Assembly: GCA_964291275.2 (NCBI GenBank) | Contig: OZ219800.1 | Location: forward strand, 372,001-436,000 | Reading direction: 5' to 3' | Source: Bin80 sp964291275 | GTDB taxonomy: Bacteria; Bacteroidota; Rhodothermia; Rhodothermales; Bin80 | Length of the DNA: 64,000 nt | In this document: in pieces, positions 9,477 through 17,960 of the stretch | How the letters are laid out: every line of letters starts with the position of its first letter | Numbering within the stretch: the first letter of the stretch is position 1 | The notes under the pieces: model-generated | Told to the model about the DNA's origin: nothing | The model's database searches: none | The model's input: only the letters and a program-made list of their open reading frames with translations | Position numbers and translations under genes: made by a program

Positions 9477-9816
9477 CAACTAGACTGGCCATTAGTCCGC
9501 TTAACTCAAATGCGAAAGCCACCCCAATATCCATGGGAAGGTCGCGCTGGGGGCATGGCGGCGAATGTGCACCGGTTGGGATAGATCGTTAAGAAGCAAC
9601 TCAACCGGTGGCATCAGGCCCACCGAAAGGCGGCGTGAAGCCACCCCGACCGCAGGGATGGGTTCGAACAAAGCGTTCAGAATAAAATCTGGCCCGGGAT
9701 ATGTCCTCTGGGCGGATCAGCCCCGAAAAATTTCACGGAAATTGGATCGAGATGTCTCTGCTGTGGCACGCCCAGATATCGGTTTTCGCTTAGCCCCTCC
9801 CTTGCAGCAGCTATGT
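9477..9816. other. 340-bp gap between convergent genes, RNA-like inverted repeats
   Basis: No convincing protein gene fits here; the long plus-strand frame that crosses it is mostly antisense to the kinase gene. The gap has an 11-bp stem (9570-9580 with 9600-9610, one G-U pair) enclosing 19 bases, and further GC-rich short complementary blocks to about 9660. I checked by eye for RNase P, tmRNA, SRP and common riboswitch cores and found none. A non-coding RNA or a large terminator region is possible. Confidence 0.35.
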
Positions 9817-12800
9817 CTACCCATCCCCTATGTTCAGTGGCAGATCAATCCGCATTATAGTACCCCGTCCCGATTCCGTGCTAAAACTTATAGACCCACC
9901 GGACAGCTCAACGGCCTGCCGAGCAATTGCCAATCCAAGCCCTGCCCCACTGGTTTTTGTGGAGAAGCTGGGCTCATAAATCCGGGCTTGAACCTCCAAA
10001 GGAATTCCTGGGCCATTGTCCATCACTTCGGTAATTATCTGGTCCGCATCCTGCCGGGCAGTAACTGTGATCATCCCCTCATCAATGTCCCGCACGGCTT
10101 CCAATGCATTCTTGATCAGGTTGATATAAGTGCGAAGAAGCTCGCTGGGATCTCCCCGAACAGACAAAGGTTCTTCGGGAAGCGCCAGGTCTAATGTAAC
10201 GTTGTGGGATGCCTCTGCCCGCATAAGGCCATATGCTTCACTGATCACCGCACGCAAATCAAGGCCTACAACTTTGCGAGCGGGAAGCTGGGCAAATGTT
10301 GAGAACTCATTGGCAATATGCGCCAGCGAATCAATCTGTGCGACGAGCGTCGCTGTTGTTCGAGCAAACTGTCGTCTAAACCGGGAAGCATCTGTCTTCG
10401 CGTTCTCGTATGAGCGCTGGAGATGCTGAATTGACAGTTTCATTGGCGTGAGCGGGTTTTTAATCTCGTGTGCAATCTGGCGGGCCATTTCACGCCAGGC
10501 TAACTGCCGCTCCTGCCTAGCTAGCTTCTGCCTATTTTCCGAGAGTTGCCGCTGCATCGTATTGAAGGTCTTGACCAGCGCTCCCACTTCATCGCGCGAT
10601 TCAACCGGTAATACACGTTCAAATTTACCTTGCGCTGCTTCCTGTAAGCCCTCCTGTAATCTGGCAATTGGTCGTGCCAACGCTCGGGAGAGCACCGAAC
10701 CCGTAAACATTACCAGAATACCCAGCCCCAACATTGCACCAAACAGGTAGGCTAATGTCCGTGCCCGTTCCTCTTCAATTCGCTCAGCTTCCGGAAGCGT
10801 GGGCACCGAAAGGACATAGGCCGGATTTCCGCTGTTATCCAATATTGCACGATAGCCCGCCGTGTATTCAAAATCCCCAAGCTTGTGATCCACAAATGTG
10901 AAATGCTGGGCATCGCCGTAAATAGCACTGAAAACCTCCGCTGGAAGCCGAGTGTCCACTATTCGATCGTCCACCAGCTGGCGTCGGCTCGCCGCTATAA
11001 GCTCTGTATCGCGATACAGATTCAGGTCCAGTCCAACACGAGCAGATAAGGAATCAATATTGATGCGCTCCAGCGCATCAACATTGTTCTCTCCCAACCT
11101 TCTTTCCGGTACGAGAGTAGACTCAACCCGCTCCAAATGCTGCCGAAGCCAGCTCTGAACTGCTTTTTCATTCTCTTCGGCCACAACATTGTATCCGGCA
11201 ATACCGACGGGGATTACTGCGATAACGCCAACCAGGAAAAATGCATTCATCACTTTATCCTGGTACCGCACACGCTTTCGCGGAAAGAGACCGGCCCTCC
11301 ACTGCATGATATATCCGACTGTACAAAACGGAATACATAAGAGTAATCCACCAGCCACCAGGCGGAGCAAGTAATAGAGATGGTCAAACGCGCCATCCGT
11401 TGTCATTCGGGCAGCTACGACTTGACTGTTCCTGCGGAGGTAATAAGTCAGATATGAACTACCACCTCCCACCGACTCCTGCCTCCATTGCGATGTTTGC
11501 GGGGTCAGTTCTGCTGCAATCTCAGGATCCAGTCTGTACTTGGCAAATCGGCGGCCGAACGTGCGGGTTAATTGTCCATCGCTATAGGAAGCCAGCGATA
11601 AGTCTTCGTAAAGGTCCAGATAACCGGAAGACAAAAGAACCCTCAGGAGTGGGGTATTGGCTTCCTCAGACACAATATGAGGCTGCGCTCGCACAAGAAC
11701 CCATCCGTCTCCCAATGGGGCCAACCCTGCGTACTGATACCGGGCAGCACCAGACGATTGCGGTTCAACAAATCCATAATTGCTTGAGCTCAGTTCTATT
11801 CCCACTCTCAACTCTGCCCAAAGCATCTTCGTGGCTTCGGGAGATGTTGTAGCGGAAACGCTGCCGATACTGTAAAGCTCGTCACCGCTCGCTGACAGAA
11901 AGGTCAGACTGGCGTCATATGCACCCAGTGAAGAAAGAAGTGTGCCTTCTAGCAATTGCTCTGCTTCACTGGCGATATCTCCACCAGATGCTAGTGCACT
12001 GTGCAACTCTGGTCTTTGGAATACTTCTTCGACAACTTCGTGTACAGCCAGGGATACCCCACGATCGCTGCCCCGATCAAAAGTCTCTACAGCGTACGCA
12101 ACCCGATCCCGCTTGCGCTTATCTAAACCGTCGTAGTAGGTGGGATAAAGCAGTAGACAAATACCCAGAACTACCGGCACTGCCCGCCGCAGAGAGAGCC
12201 ATTCGTAAATACGCCCACCTCTTGTTGTCCTTGCTGCAACGTACAGGCAGACAGACAATAAACCCAGACTAAGTATCCAGGAGCCCCACTGCAGCCACCC
12301 CAATACTGCGATGATCCCGACAGCAACCGTGCACAGAGAAACTAAACAAGCGCGACTGGGGCGCATCTCCATTCCCGTATGAAGCATACCGATCGCTATA
12401 AGTACCGACCCCAGTGTTATGAGCACGAGAGATATATATACGACCAACTCCAGAGAGCTTGGCAGAAGGGTGCTGCGCCCTGTATAACTGAGCGTAGAAT
12501 CCAAAACACTTGCCTGTACAACAGCGGCCAGCATTAACGCCAACGCAAGAGTTAATAGAATACCACTCCCAAGACGAACCCAGACAGCACTCCTGTGCTG
12601 TGTAGATGAGCTTGAGTATGCGTTGGCGTAGCGAAGCACTGCAAATCCCAGAATCAAAACACATAGTGCTCCAATAAGCAAATCGCCTGTCGTGCGCATT
12701 AGCCCGCCACCCACCGTAGAGGCAAGGTGTACAGGATCAAATAATGGGCTGAACGGAGCTTTACCTGTCTGATACCTTGCCGGTACTTCCAGGTAGAGCC

Positions 12801-13656
12801 AGGCAATACGCCCCAAACCCAGAACAACCGCAAAGGTCATAAAGCTATACAGCTTCGGGGCACTCCTGTACCATCGCCAAGTACCCCAGACAAGCCAAAG
12901 AACTAGCAGCGCCATCCCCGCCGCCATCAGGTTGTCGTAAAATGCTGCAGTCGCAGCAATCAATTTAGCCTCGGTCGGTGGGGTCACGGTGTATGTTCCC
13001 AATACTCCCCCGTCTATAGATCGAAGTGTGTTTTCACCAAGATCACCTCCATAATCCACCTGAACGTCCAACCCTGTCCGGCGTGTCCAAGTGTTTGTAA
13101 TGTCATAATTGTCCAGTACCGAATTCCGTACAGGTGCTCTTGCAAAGAGGTTTTGCGTAACACGGATGCTGCCAACTTCAGCATCCCCCGCATGGAGGGG
13201 CTCCCAGAGAACCAGTGCGATGCGCCAATCATCATCCCGTATGATGCTCCACCGGGGGCGATCAAGTGTCTCTCCCTCAGCGAATGGAATACTCTCTCCT
13301 CGCCACGCGACCAATCGCATGTACATATCATAGATTGACAGAGACCCCTGTTCCGGTACGGTAATATGGGTCAACTCCTTGGTCAACAAAGGATCAGGCA
13401 CGCTCCTGAATGGAACAGAGCGGCTGTCAACTACCCTTGCCGCTTCGGCCGCAAGGACCTGCATCGCCTCTTGAGTAGCAGCAAATTCAGATAATAGCAA
13501 CTCCTCTGCAGCTGCTACAGCCTCCTGCTGGCGCGAGTCTACTCCCTGACCAACAGATCGCACATGTACCCGTTGCCCAATCCACGATGAACCAACGATT
13601 AGCAGAAGCAATCCGGCTATTACGACAAACATCCTTTGCTGAAACATATCCCACAT
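9817..13656 (-). CDS. Very large NtrY-like sensor histidine kinase
   Basis: At 1279 residues this is far longer than typical NtrY. It has an N-terminal membrane anchor and a periplasmic stretch, then a block of many membrane segments (roughly 230-530). A second extracytoplasmic sensor region, a helix near 800, another sensor region and a helix near 970 follow. The C-terminus has a HAMP-like linker, an H-box with H-E-I-K-N-P-L-T-P (phospho-acceptor His1063), an N-box N-L-I-K-N-A-L-E-A (about 1179-1187), D-N-G-P-G-I-P and G-A-G-L-G-L-A-I-A. It should autophosphorylate and signal to an NtrX-like regulator, but none is adjacent. Its start touches the stop of the DUF4783 gene, so it ends a five-gene run. 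Confidence 0.9.
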   Translation of the reverse strand: MWDMFQQRMFVVIAGLLLLIVGSSWIGQRVHVRSVGQGVDSRQQEAVAAAEELLLSEFAATQEAMQVLAAEAARVVDSRSVPFRSVPDPLLTKELTHITVPEQGSLSIYDMYMRLVAWRGESIPFAEGETLDRPRWSIIRDDDWRIALVLWEPLHAGDAEVGSIRVTQNLFARAPVRNSVLDNYDITNTWTRRTGLDVQVDYGGDLGENTLRSIDGGVLGTYTVTPPTEAKLIAATAAFYDNLMAAGMALLVLWLVWGTWRWYRSAPKLYSFMTFAVVLGLGRIAWLYLEVPARYQTGKAPFSPLFDPVHLASTVGGGLMRTTGDLLIGALCVLILGFAVLRYANAYSSSSTQHRSAVWVRLGSGILLTLALALMLAAVVQASVLDSTLSYTGRSTLLPSSLELVVYISLVLITLGSVLIAIGMLHTGMEMRPSRACLVSLCTVAVGIIAVLGWLQWGSWILSLGLLSVCLYVAARTTRGGRIYEWLSLRRAVPVVLGICLLLYPTYYDGLDKRKRDRVAYAVETFDRGSDRGVSLAVHEVVEEVFQRPELHSALASGGDIASEAEQLLEGTLLSSLGAYDASLTFLSASGDELYSIGSVSATTSPEATKMLWAELRVGIELSSSNYGFVEPQSSGAARYQYAGLAPLGDGWVLVRAQPHIVSEEANTPLLRVLLSSGYLDLYEDLSLASYSDGQLTRTFGRRFAKYRLDPEIAAELTPQTSQWRQESVGGGSSYLTYYLRRNSQVVAARMTTDGAFDHLYYLLRLVAGGLLLCIPFCTVGYIMQWRAGLFPRKRVRYQDKVMNAFFLVGVIAVIPVGIAGYNVVAEENEKAVQSWLRQHLERVESTLVPERRLGENNVDALERINIDSLSARVGLDLNLYRDTELIAASRRQLVDDRIVDTRLPAEVFSAIYGDAQHFTFVDHKLGDFEYTAGYRAILDNSGNPAYVLSVPTLPEAERIEEERARTLAYLFGAMLGLGILVMFTGSVLSRALARPIARLQEGLQEAAQGKFERVLPVESRDEVGALVKTFNTMQRQLSENRQKLARQERQLAWREMARQIAHEIKNPLTPMKLSIQHLQRSYENAKTDASRFRRQFARTTATLVAQIDSLAHIANEFSTFAQLPARKVVGLDLRAVISEAYGLMRAEASHNVTLDLALPEEPLSVRGDPSELLRTYINLIKNALEAVRDIDEGMITVTARQDADQIITEVMDNGPGIPLEVQARIYEPSFSTKTSGAGLGLAIARQAVELSGGSISFSTESGRGTIMRIDLPLNIGDG

Positions 13657-14102
13657 CAGGAACGGATTACTTGTATTGCCATGAGCCTAAACGCCGGATA
13701 GGAGCCTCCAAACCGTAAGTAAAAACGAAGGACATGATCCCCATCACGAACAGTATAGCGTCCTGTAAGCCACCACTCCTCCCCCTGTGTCATGCTGCGA
13801 TCAAGCTCAAAACCCGCAGGTGCATACTCTCGAAAGAACTCACGTAGAACATATAGTGCTTGTGATCGCGTGTATCGGCGAGGTTGCTCCAATAAAGCAA
13901 GCTCCAGGTAATCCTCCGCATGGGCAACCAAAACGTCCGCATCGCCTTCTGAAAGGCCATTCAGCACAACTACCAAATTAACCGTATCCGCCTGCCCCCA
14001 AACTACATCCGGTTTTGAGCCAAGCAACAAGGCAATCAGAACTGTAAAACAAATCCTTGCCAGGGAACATGCCTCAAATCTTGCGATTTGGAACCTTAAC
14101 AT
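13656..14102 (-). CDS. Exported DUF4783-family protein
   Basis: The 148-residue product has an N-terminal hydrophobic export signal ending near a W-G-Q site, then a compact alpha/beta domain with L-x-E-F-F-R-E-Y and W-W-L-T-G-R-Y motifs, as in Bacteroidota DUF4783 proteins (NTF2-like folds of unknown role). It overlaps the hydroxyacid dehydrogenase gene by 29 bases upstream and shares one base with the kinase start downstream. That tight packing suggests coordinated expression and possibly a periplasmic accessory to the kinase, which is inference. Confidence 0.7.
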   Translation of the reverse strand: MLRFQIARFEACSLARICFTVLIALLLGSKPDVVWGQADTVNLVVVLNGLSEGDADVLVAHAEDYLELALLEQPRRYTRSQALYVLREFFREYAPAGFELDRSMTQGEEWWLTGRYTVRDGDHVLRFYLRFGGSYPAFRLMAIQVIRS

Positions 14103-15003
14103 CTTCGTTGAGGAAACTTAAAATTGACTCGACCACCATGTTAGACATAGCAATGCGTGTTTCCGTAGTTGCTGTTCCAGAGTGTGGCGTCAGTACAACT
14201 CTCGGGTGATTACGGAGAGTATCTAATACATTTGGACTAAATACATCCAATCCTGCACCTCCTAATTGCCCTGATGTAATTGCCCGTGCCAGAGCGACTT
14301 CGTCTACGACCCCAGCACGCGCTGTATTGATGAGAATCGCTGTGCTTTTCATAAGAGCCAAGGCCTTCGCGTCCACCAACTGATGACTGTCCGGGTTAAG
14401 ATCACAATGTAGCGTTACAACATCACTTATTGTGAGCAACTCCTCCAAGCTGCAAAACGTCGCAGTGGTTTCGCGCTCAATCGTCGGATTGGCCGGTTTT
14501 CGATTATGATAAAAGATCTTCATCCCAAACGCATGTGCCCGACGCGCTACCGCATATCCTATATGTCCCAAGCCTATAATGCCAAGTTTCTTGCCAGCAA
14601 GCCCCACTCCTAATGGCATTGCCTCTGGTCCCCGGCCAAGTGCATGTCCTGCCTCGGGCAGACGGCGTGTCAGCGAAAGTATCAGGGCCATGGTCAACTC
14701 AGCAGTTGATGTTGCAGTTACCTTGGGAGTATGGGTGACCATGACACCATGCGCCCTGGCAGCTTTGAGGTTAATGTTGTCAGTTCCTGCTCCAAACTGC
14801 GCTACAAGTTCGAGATTCTGGGCTCTGTGAAGAAATTCGGAGTTAACTCGATCATACGGTGTAGTGACTATGGCTAATGCATTTCCGATATGTTCGTCAG
14901 CAACCGGAACCATCATCGGTCTTACATAGACCATGCATTTCTCCCGGAGCCTCGCCAGGTCATCCCTCGTCAACATGCATGCAATCACTGTTGGGAGTGG
15001 CAT
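14074..15003 (-). CDS. D-2-hydroxyacid dehydrogenase (glyoxylate/hydroxypyruvate reductase-like)
   Basis: The 309-residue enzyme has the full NAD(P)-dependent D-isomer-specific fold. The Rossmann motif is G-x-G-x-I-G (G-L-G-H-I-G) after G-K-K-L-G-I-I. The substrate-binding arginine sits in N-T-A-R-A-G-V-V-D-E, and the catalytic histidine in T-P-H-S-G-T-A-T. These enzymes reduce 2-keto acids such as glyoxylate or hydroxypyruvate. It follows the GMC oxidoreductase by 19 bases, so it may process a sugar-acid product of that enzyme; the substrate cannot be read from sequence. Confidence 0.9.
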   Translation of the reverse strand: MPLPTVIACMLTRDDLARLREKCMVYVRPMMVPVADEHIGNALAIVTTPYDRVNSEFLHRAQNLELVAQFGAGTDNINLKAARAHGVMVTHTPKVTATSTAELTMALILSLTRRLPEAGHALGRGPEAMPLGVGLAGKKLGIIGLGHIGYAVARRAHAFGMKIFYHNRKPANPTIERETTATFCSLEELLTISDVVTLHCDLNPDSHQLVDAKALALMKSTAILINTARAGVVDEVALARAITSGQLGGAGLDVFSPNVLDTLRNHPRVVLTPHSGTATTETRIAMSNMVVESILSFLNEDVKVPNRKI

Positions 15004-15022
15004 TTATAAATATCGGTTCTAG

Positions 15023-16720
15023 CTATAGTGAACCGTCCGACAATTGCCGAACAGCATAATCACATGCGCGTGCAGTTAACGCCATGTAAGTGAGGGATGG
15101 GTTCTGGCATGCAGACGAAGTCATACATGCACCGTCGGTTACAAACAAATTATGTACATCATGACACTGATTATGCGCATTCAGTACACTGGTAGCGCGA
15201 TCACGCCCCATTCGGACAGCGCCCATTTCATGATTGCCTAAACCAGGAGCATCCTGCCTTGCGTCATAAGTAGAGACATTTTTTGCGCCACCTGCTTCCA
15301 ACATTTCTGCAGCAGTCTCCATCATATCCTCGCGCATGGCCCGATCATTTTCATCCCGGGTCACATGGAATTTAAGCACGGGTAAACCCCACTGATCGAG
15401 TACCGAAGTATCCAGCATGCAGTAATTATCGTACCGTGGTAACGTTTCACCAAAGCCCCCCAATCCCAAAGTCCAGCGGCCTGGCTCGCGCAGGCTGTGC
15501 TTAAACTCACTCCCAAATCCGGTCATACTATTGCCACGAGACCAGCCCTGTCGACTGGCTCCTCCCTGAAAGCCGTACCCCCGTACAAATGAGGGATGAC
15601 GTGTTTCCGGTCCCAAATTGCGAAATCTCGGAATGTATATTCCGTTCGGGCGATTCCCCTGGTAATATCGATCAGTGTATCCGTCAAACGATCCCCCAGC
15701 CCCTACATGATAGTGATGATCCATGAGGTAATGACCAAGTGCTCCACTGGTATTTGCAATACCATCCGGGAAGCTTCGACTAGCCGAAAGGAGCATTATA
15801 CGAGCGGTGTTCATTGAGGAAGCGCACAAAAAAATCAGCCGCCCCGTAAATGTTATTCGCTCCCCTGACTCCGTATCGATCACATCTACTCCCGTCGCCC
15901 TGTTCGCAGCTTCATCATAATTGACTCCGCACACAAGACTATTCGGTCGAAGTGTAAGATTCCCTGTCTCCCTTGCTCTTGGAAGCGCAACGCTAAGTGT
16001 GCTGTAGTATGAACCGGTAGAGCAACCTCGCTCACACGGCCCGCAATAATGACATGCGGCTCGATCCCCCAGCGGTTCCGTGAGTGTAGCAGTCCGCCCT
16101 ATTGTGACTGTTCTCTCAGGAAAATGCGCCTCCACCCGCTCTTTGAGCACTCGTTCTACAATGTTCATGGCCATAGGCTTCTGGAAGATCCCATCCGGCA
16201 GGTGCGGTAAGCCTTCCGCTTGTCCGCTCACACCAATGGTTCTTTCCACATGATCGTACCAGGGAGCCAAATCAGCATACCGAATCGGCCAATCCACGCC
16301 ATTACCATCCTCCAGGTTAGCCTCAAAATCCATGGGACTTAGTCGATAGCTCTGACGTGCCCACATTAATGACCTTCCACCAACTACATTGGCCTGTATC
16401 CACGTATAGGGCTCATCCTGGACATACGGATACTCCGAGTCACGCATAAAGAAATGACGGGTGGCCTCGGAGAACGCATACGTTTTGCTTTGTACCGGAT
16501 ATTCTTCGCGCACGGTGGCGGGAGGAACACGTCCCCGATGCGGAAGCTCCCAAGGTGCCTTGTGTTCAGTAATGTAGTCCAGACCATGACGCACCATTCG
16601 TCCGCGCTCGAGAACCAAGGTCTTGAGACCAAGTCGACAGAGTTCCATCATAGCCCATCCTCCAGACATTCCCGAGCCAACCACAATGGCATCATACTGC
16701 TGCTGCCGATGGTAATTCAT
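15023..16720 (-). CDS. GMC-family FAD oxidoreductase
   Basis: The 565-residue flavoenzyme has an N-terminal dinucleotide site G-S-G-M-S-G-G-W-A, and a cysteine-rich segment C-x2-C-x2-G-C-x-T-G near residue 225. The C-terminal catalytic block contains H-E-M-G-A-V-R-M-G and an N-P-S-L-T-Y segment. This layout matches the large subunit of gluconate 2-dehydrogenase and related sugar-alcohol dehydrogenases. I see no Tat signal and no small-subunit gene beside it. It lies 7 bases after the PmoA-like gene. A role in oxidising a sugar or glycan-derived alcohol is likely but unspecific. Confidence 0.88.
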   Translation of the reverse strand: MNYHRQQQYDAIVVGSGMSGGWAMMELCRLGLKTLVLERGRMVRHGLDYITEHKAPWELPHRGRVPPATVREEYPVQSKTYAFSEATRHFFMRDSEYPYVQDEPYTWIQANVVGGRSLMWARQSYRLSPMDFEANLEDGNGVDWPIRYADLAPWYDHVERTIGVSGQAEGLPHLPDGIFQKPMAMNIVERVLKERVEAHFPERTVTIGRTATLTEPLGDRAACHYCGPCERGCSTGSYYSTLSVALPRARETGNLTLRPNSLVCGVNYDEAANRATGVDVIDTESGERITFTGRLIFLCASSMNTARIMLLSASRSFPDGIANTSGALGHYLMDHHYHVGAGGSFDGYTDRYYQGNRPNGIYIPRFRNLGPETRHPSFVRGYGFQGGASRQGWSRGNSMTGFGSEFKHSLREPGRWTLGLGGFGETLPRYDNYCMLDTSVLDQWGLPVLKFHVTRDENDRAMREDMMETAAEMLEAGGAKNVSTYDARQDAPGLGNHEMGAVRMGRDRATSVLNAHNQCHDVHNLFVTDGACMTSSACQNPSLTYMALTARACDYAVRQLSDGSL

Positions 16721-16727
16721 AAGCTGT

Positions 16728-17924
16728 TCAACGAATGATATGGACAGTTAGTGGATTGGCGTAGTCCTCCCATAATGCATCAAGAAGATCCTGATCATAC
16801 GCCCCGTCATAAGTTACAAACCGATATTTCCAAGTCATATGCTCATCTGATGTGATTTTAAATAGACCTGCCTGGGTAGGTGCAAAGTTGAAGAATGGTT
16901 CAGTTGGATGAATCCGCATCGGTTGGGGGGACTCATGATTATCTGGATGGCTAAGAACGGCAATGCCCACCCGCTCTCCATCTACTATCCCACCTATATG
17001 ACACCAGCGCGCGCGAGTAGCATGTCCATTTTCACGCGTTAGCCCCTCAGAAGTAAAGAACTCTGTACCTTCTTCTCCGACCCAATCCCTATGCCCGCGA
17101 ACACCAACACCACCGTACCTGTACTCGGGGAGTGCAAGTACACTGTCGGTTGCCGCTACCTGAGTCAGTGAGAGATCTAGAATATTTATATCGTCCGGCG
17201 TCCTGTACACTTGCACGTGCCAGACTTCATTCAGCGCTGTGACCTCTTCATTAATCATGTCCACATATCTATGACGAGCATTCAACCCTGCGTGGACCAC
17301 TCCGCTCCATATACTGTCCAGTGCCACAACCTCAACACGCCCGGTAGCACGCCCCATATTCCAGAAGTCCGGTGTTCGTCCTTGGAAGATCGTGTTGGTC
17401 CAAGCTGCCCAAATGCCATGGTGATGGATATGATCCGGCGGATAGTCATCCGTAACGATACGGCCACTAGGGGTCCATACCGGATGCAGGTAGCCATCCC
17501 TATTATAGACTTCCGGTATATCTTCACGGGGCATAGCCCCCTTCGCTGCACGGTATGCTACAACATCCCGTCCATCAGCCCTGATCAGAATGGCATTTCC
17601 CCTACTGACTGCCTCAACATTCGAGGTTCCGTTCTGATCCAGTCTGACTGTCCACCTTGTAGTGGCACCAGGCAGTGCCCGTGAGACCAGGAACGTAGCC
17701 CTACCTTCCCCGTCCACCTGTAAGGCTGCGCGCTTACCCGTATGATCGCGTGCCATATAGGTCCCCCTCTCCAAGTCTACTGCAAAAGTAACGATAGCCA
17801 GTGGGCGTAGCTTATCCCCACCTGTGGTTTCAAAAGTAAGCAGCACATCCTCACTGCACGCGGAAATAACAATAGCGAACAGAAGAATTAACATCTGGGA
17901 ACAGTGAAACCATCTTGTCTTCAT
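16728..17924 (-). CDS. PmoA-family (DUF6807) lipoprotein
   Basis: The 398-residue protein starts with a lipoprotein signal ending I-S-A-C, so it should be anchored in the envelope. The body matches the family annotated as methane-oxygenase PmoA or DUF6807, which is unrelated to particulate methane monooxygenase and common in planctomycetes and the FCB group. The signature is P-D-H-I-H-H-H-G-I-W-A-A-W, with a later R-Y-G-G-V-G-V-R-G segment. Its function is unknown, though it often sits with sugar dehydrogenases, as here with the GMC and hydroxyacid enzymes. It is the first gene of the minus-strand run and is divergent from the M16 peptidase. Confidence 0.82.
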   Translation of the reverse strand: MKTRWFHCSQMLILLFAIVISACSEDVLLTFETTGGDKLRPLAIVTFAVDLERGTYMARDHTGKRAALQVDGEGRATFLVSRALPGATTRWTVRLDQNGTSNVEAVSRGNAILIRADGRDVVAYRAAKGAMPREDIPEVYNRDGYLHPVWTPSGRIVTDDYPPDHIHHHGIWAAWTNTIFQGRTPDFWNMGRATGRVEVVALDSIWSGVVHAGLNARHRYVDMINEEVTALNEVWHVQVYRTPDDINILDLSLTQVAATDSVLALPEYRYGGVGVRGHRDWVGEEGTEFFTSEGLTRENGHATRARWCHIGGIVDGERVGIAVLSHPDNHESPQPMRIHPTEPFFNFAPTQAGLFKITSDEHMTWKYRFVTYDGAYDQDLLDALWEDYANPLTVHIIR

Positions 17925-17960
17925 GACCTTAGAGGGGGTAGATTCAATTCATACCATGCA

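Noticed and set aside
9655..9680. GGTTCGAA resembling a tRNA T-loop
   Set aside because: The flanking bases do not pair as a T-stem and no acceptor or anticodon arm fits.
9481..9816. tmRNA or RNase P RNA in the convergent gap
   Set aside because: A GGGGCTGA-like start occurs on the minus strand, but no matching 3' end; the conserved RNase P cores are absent.
9565..10194. Long plus-strand frame of 209 codons
   Set aside because: Most of it is antisense to the kinase ATPase domain, and its product shows no recognisable motif or export signal.
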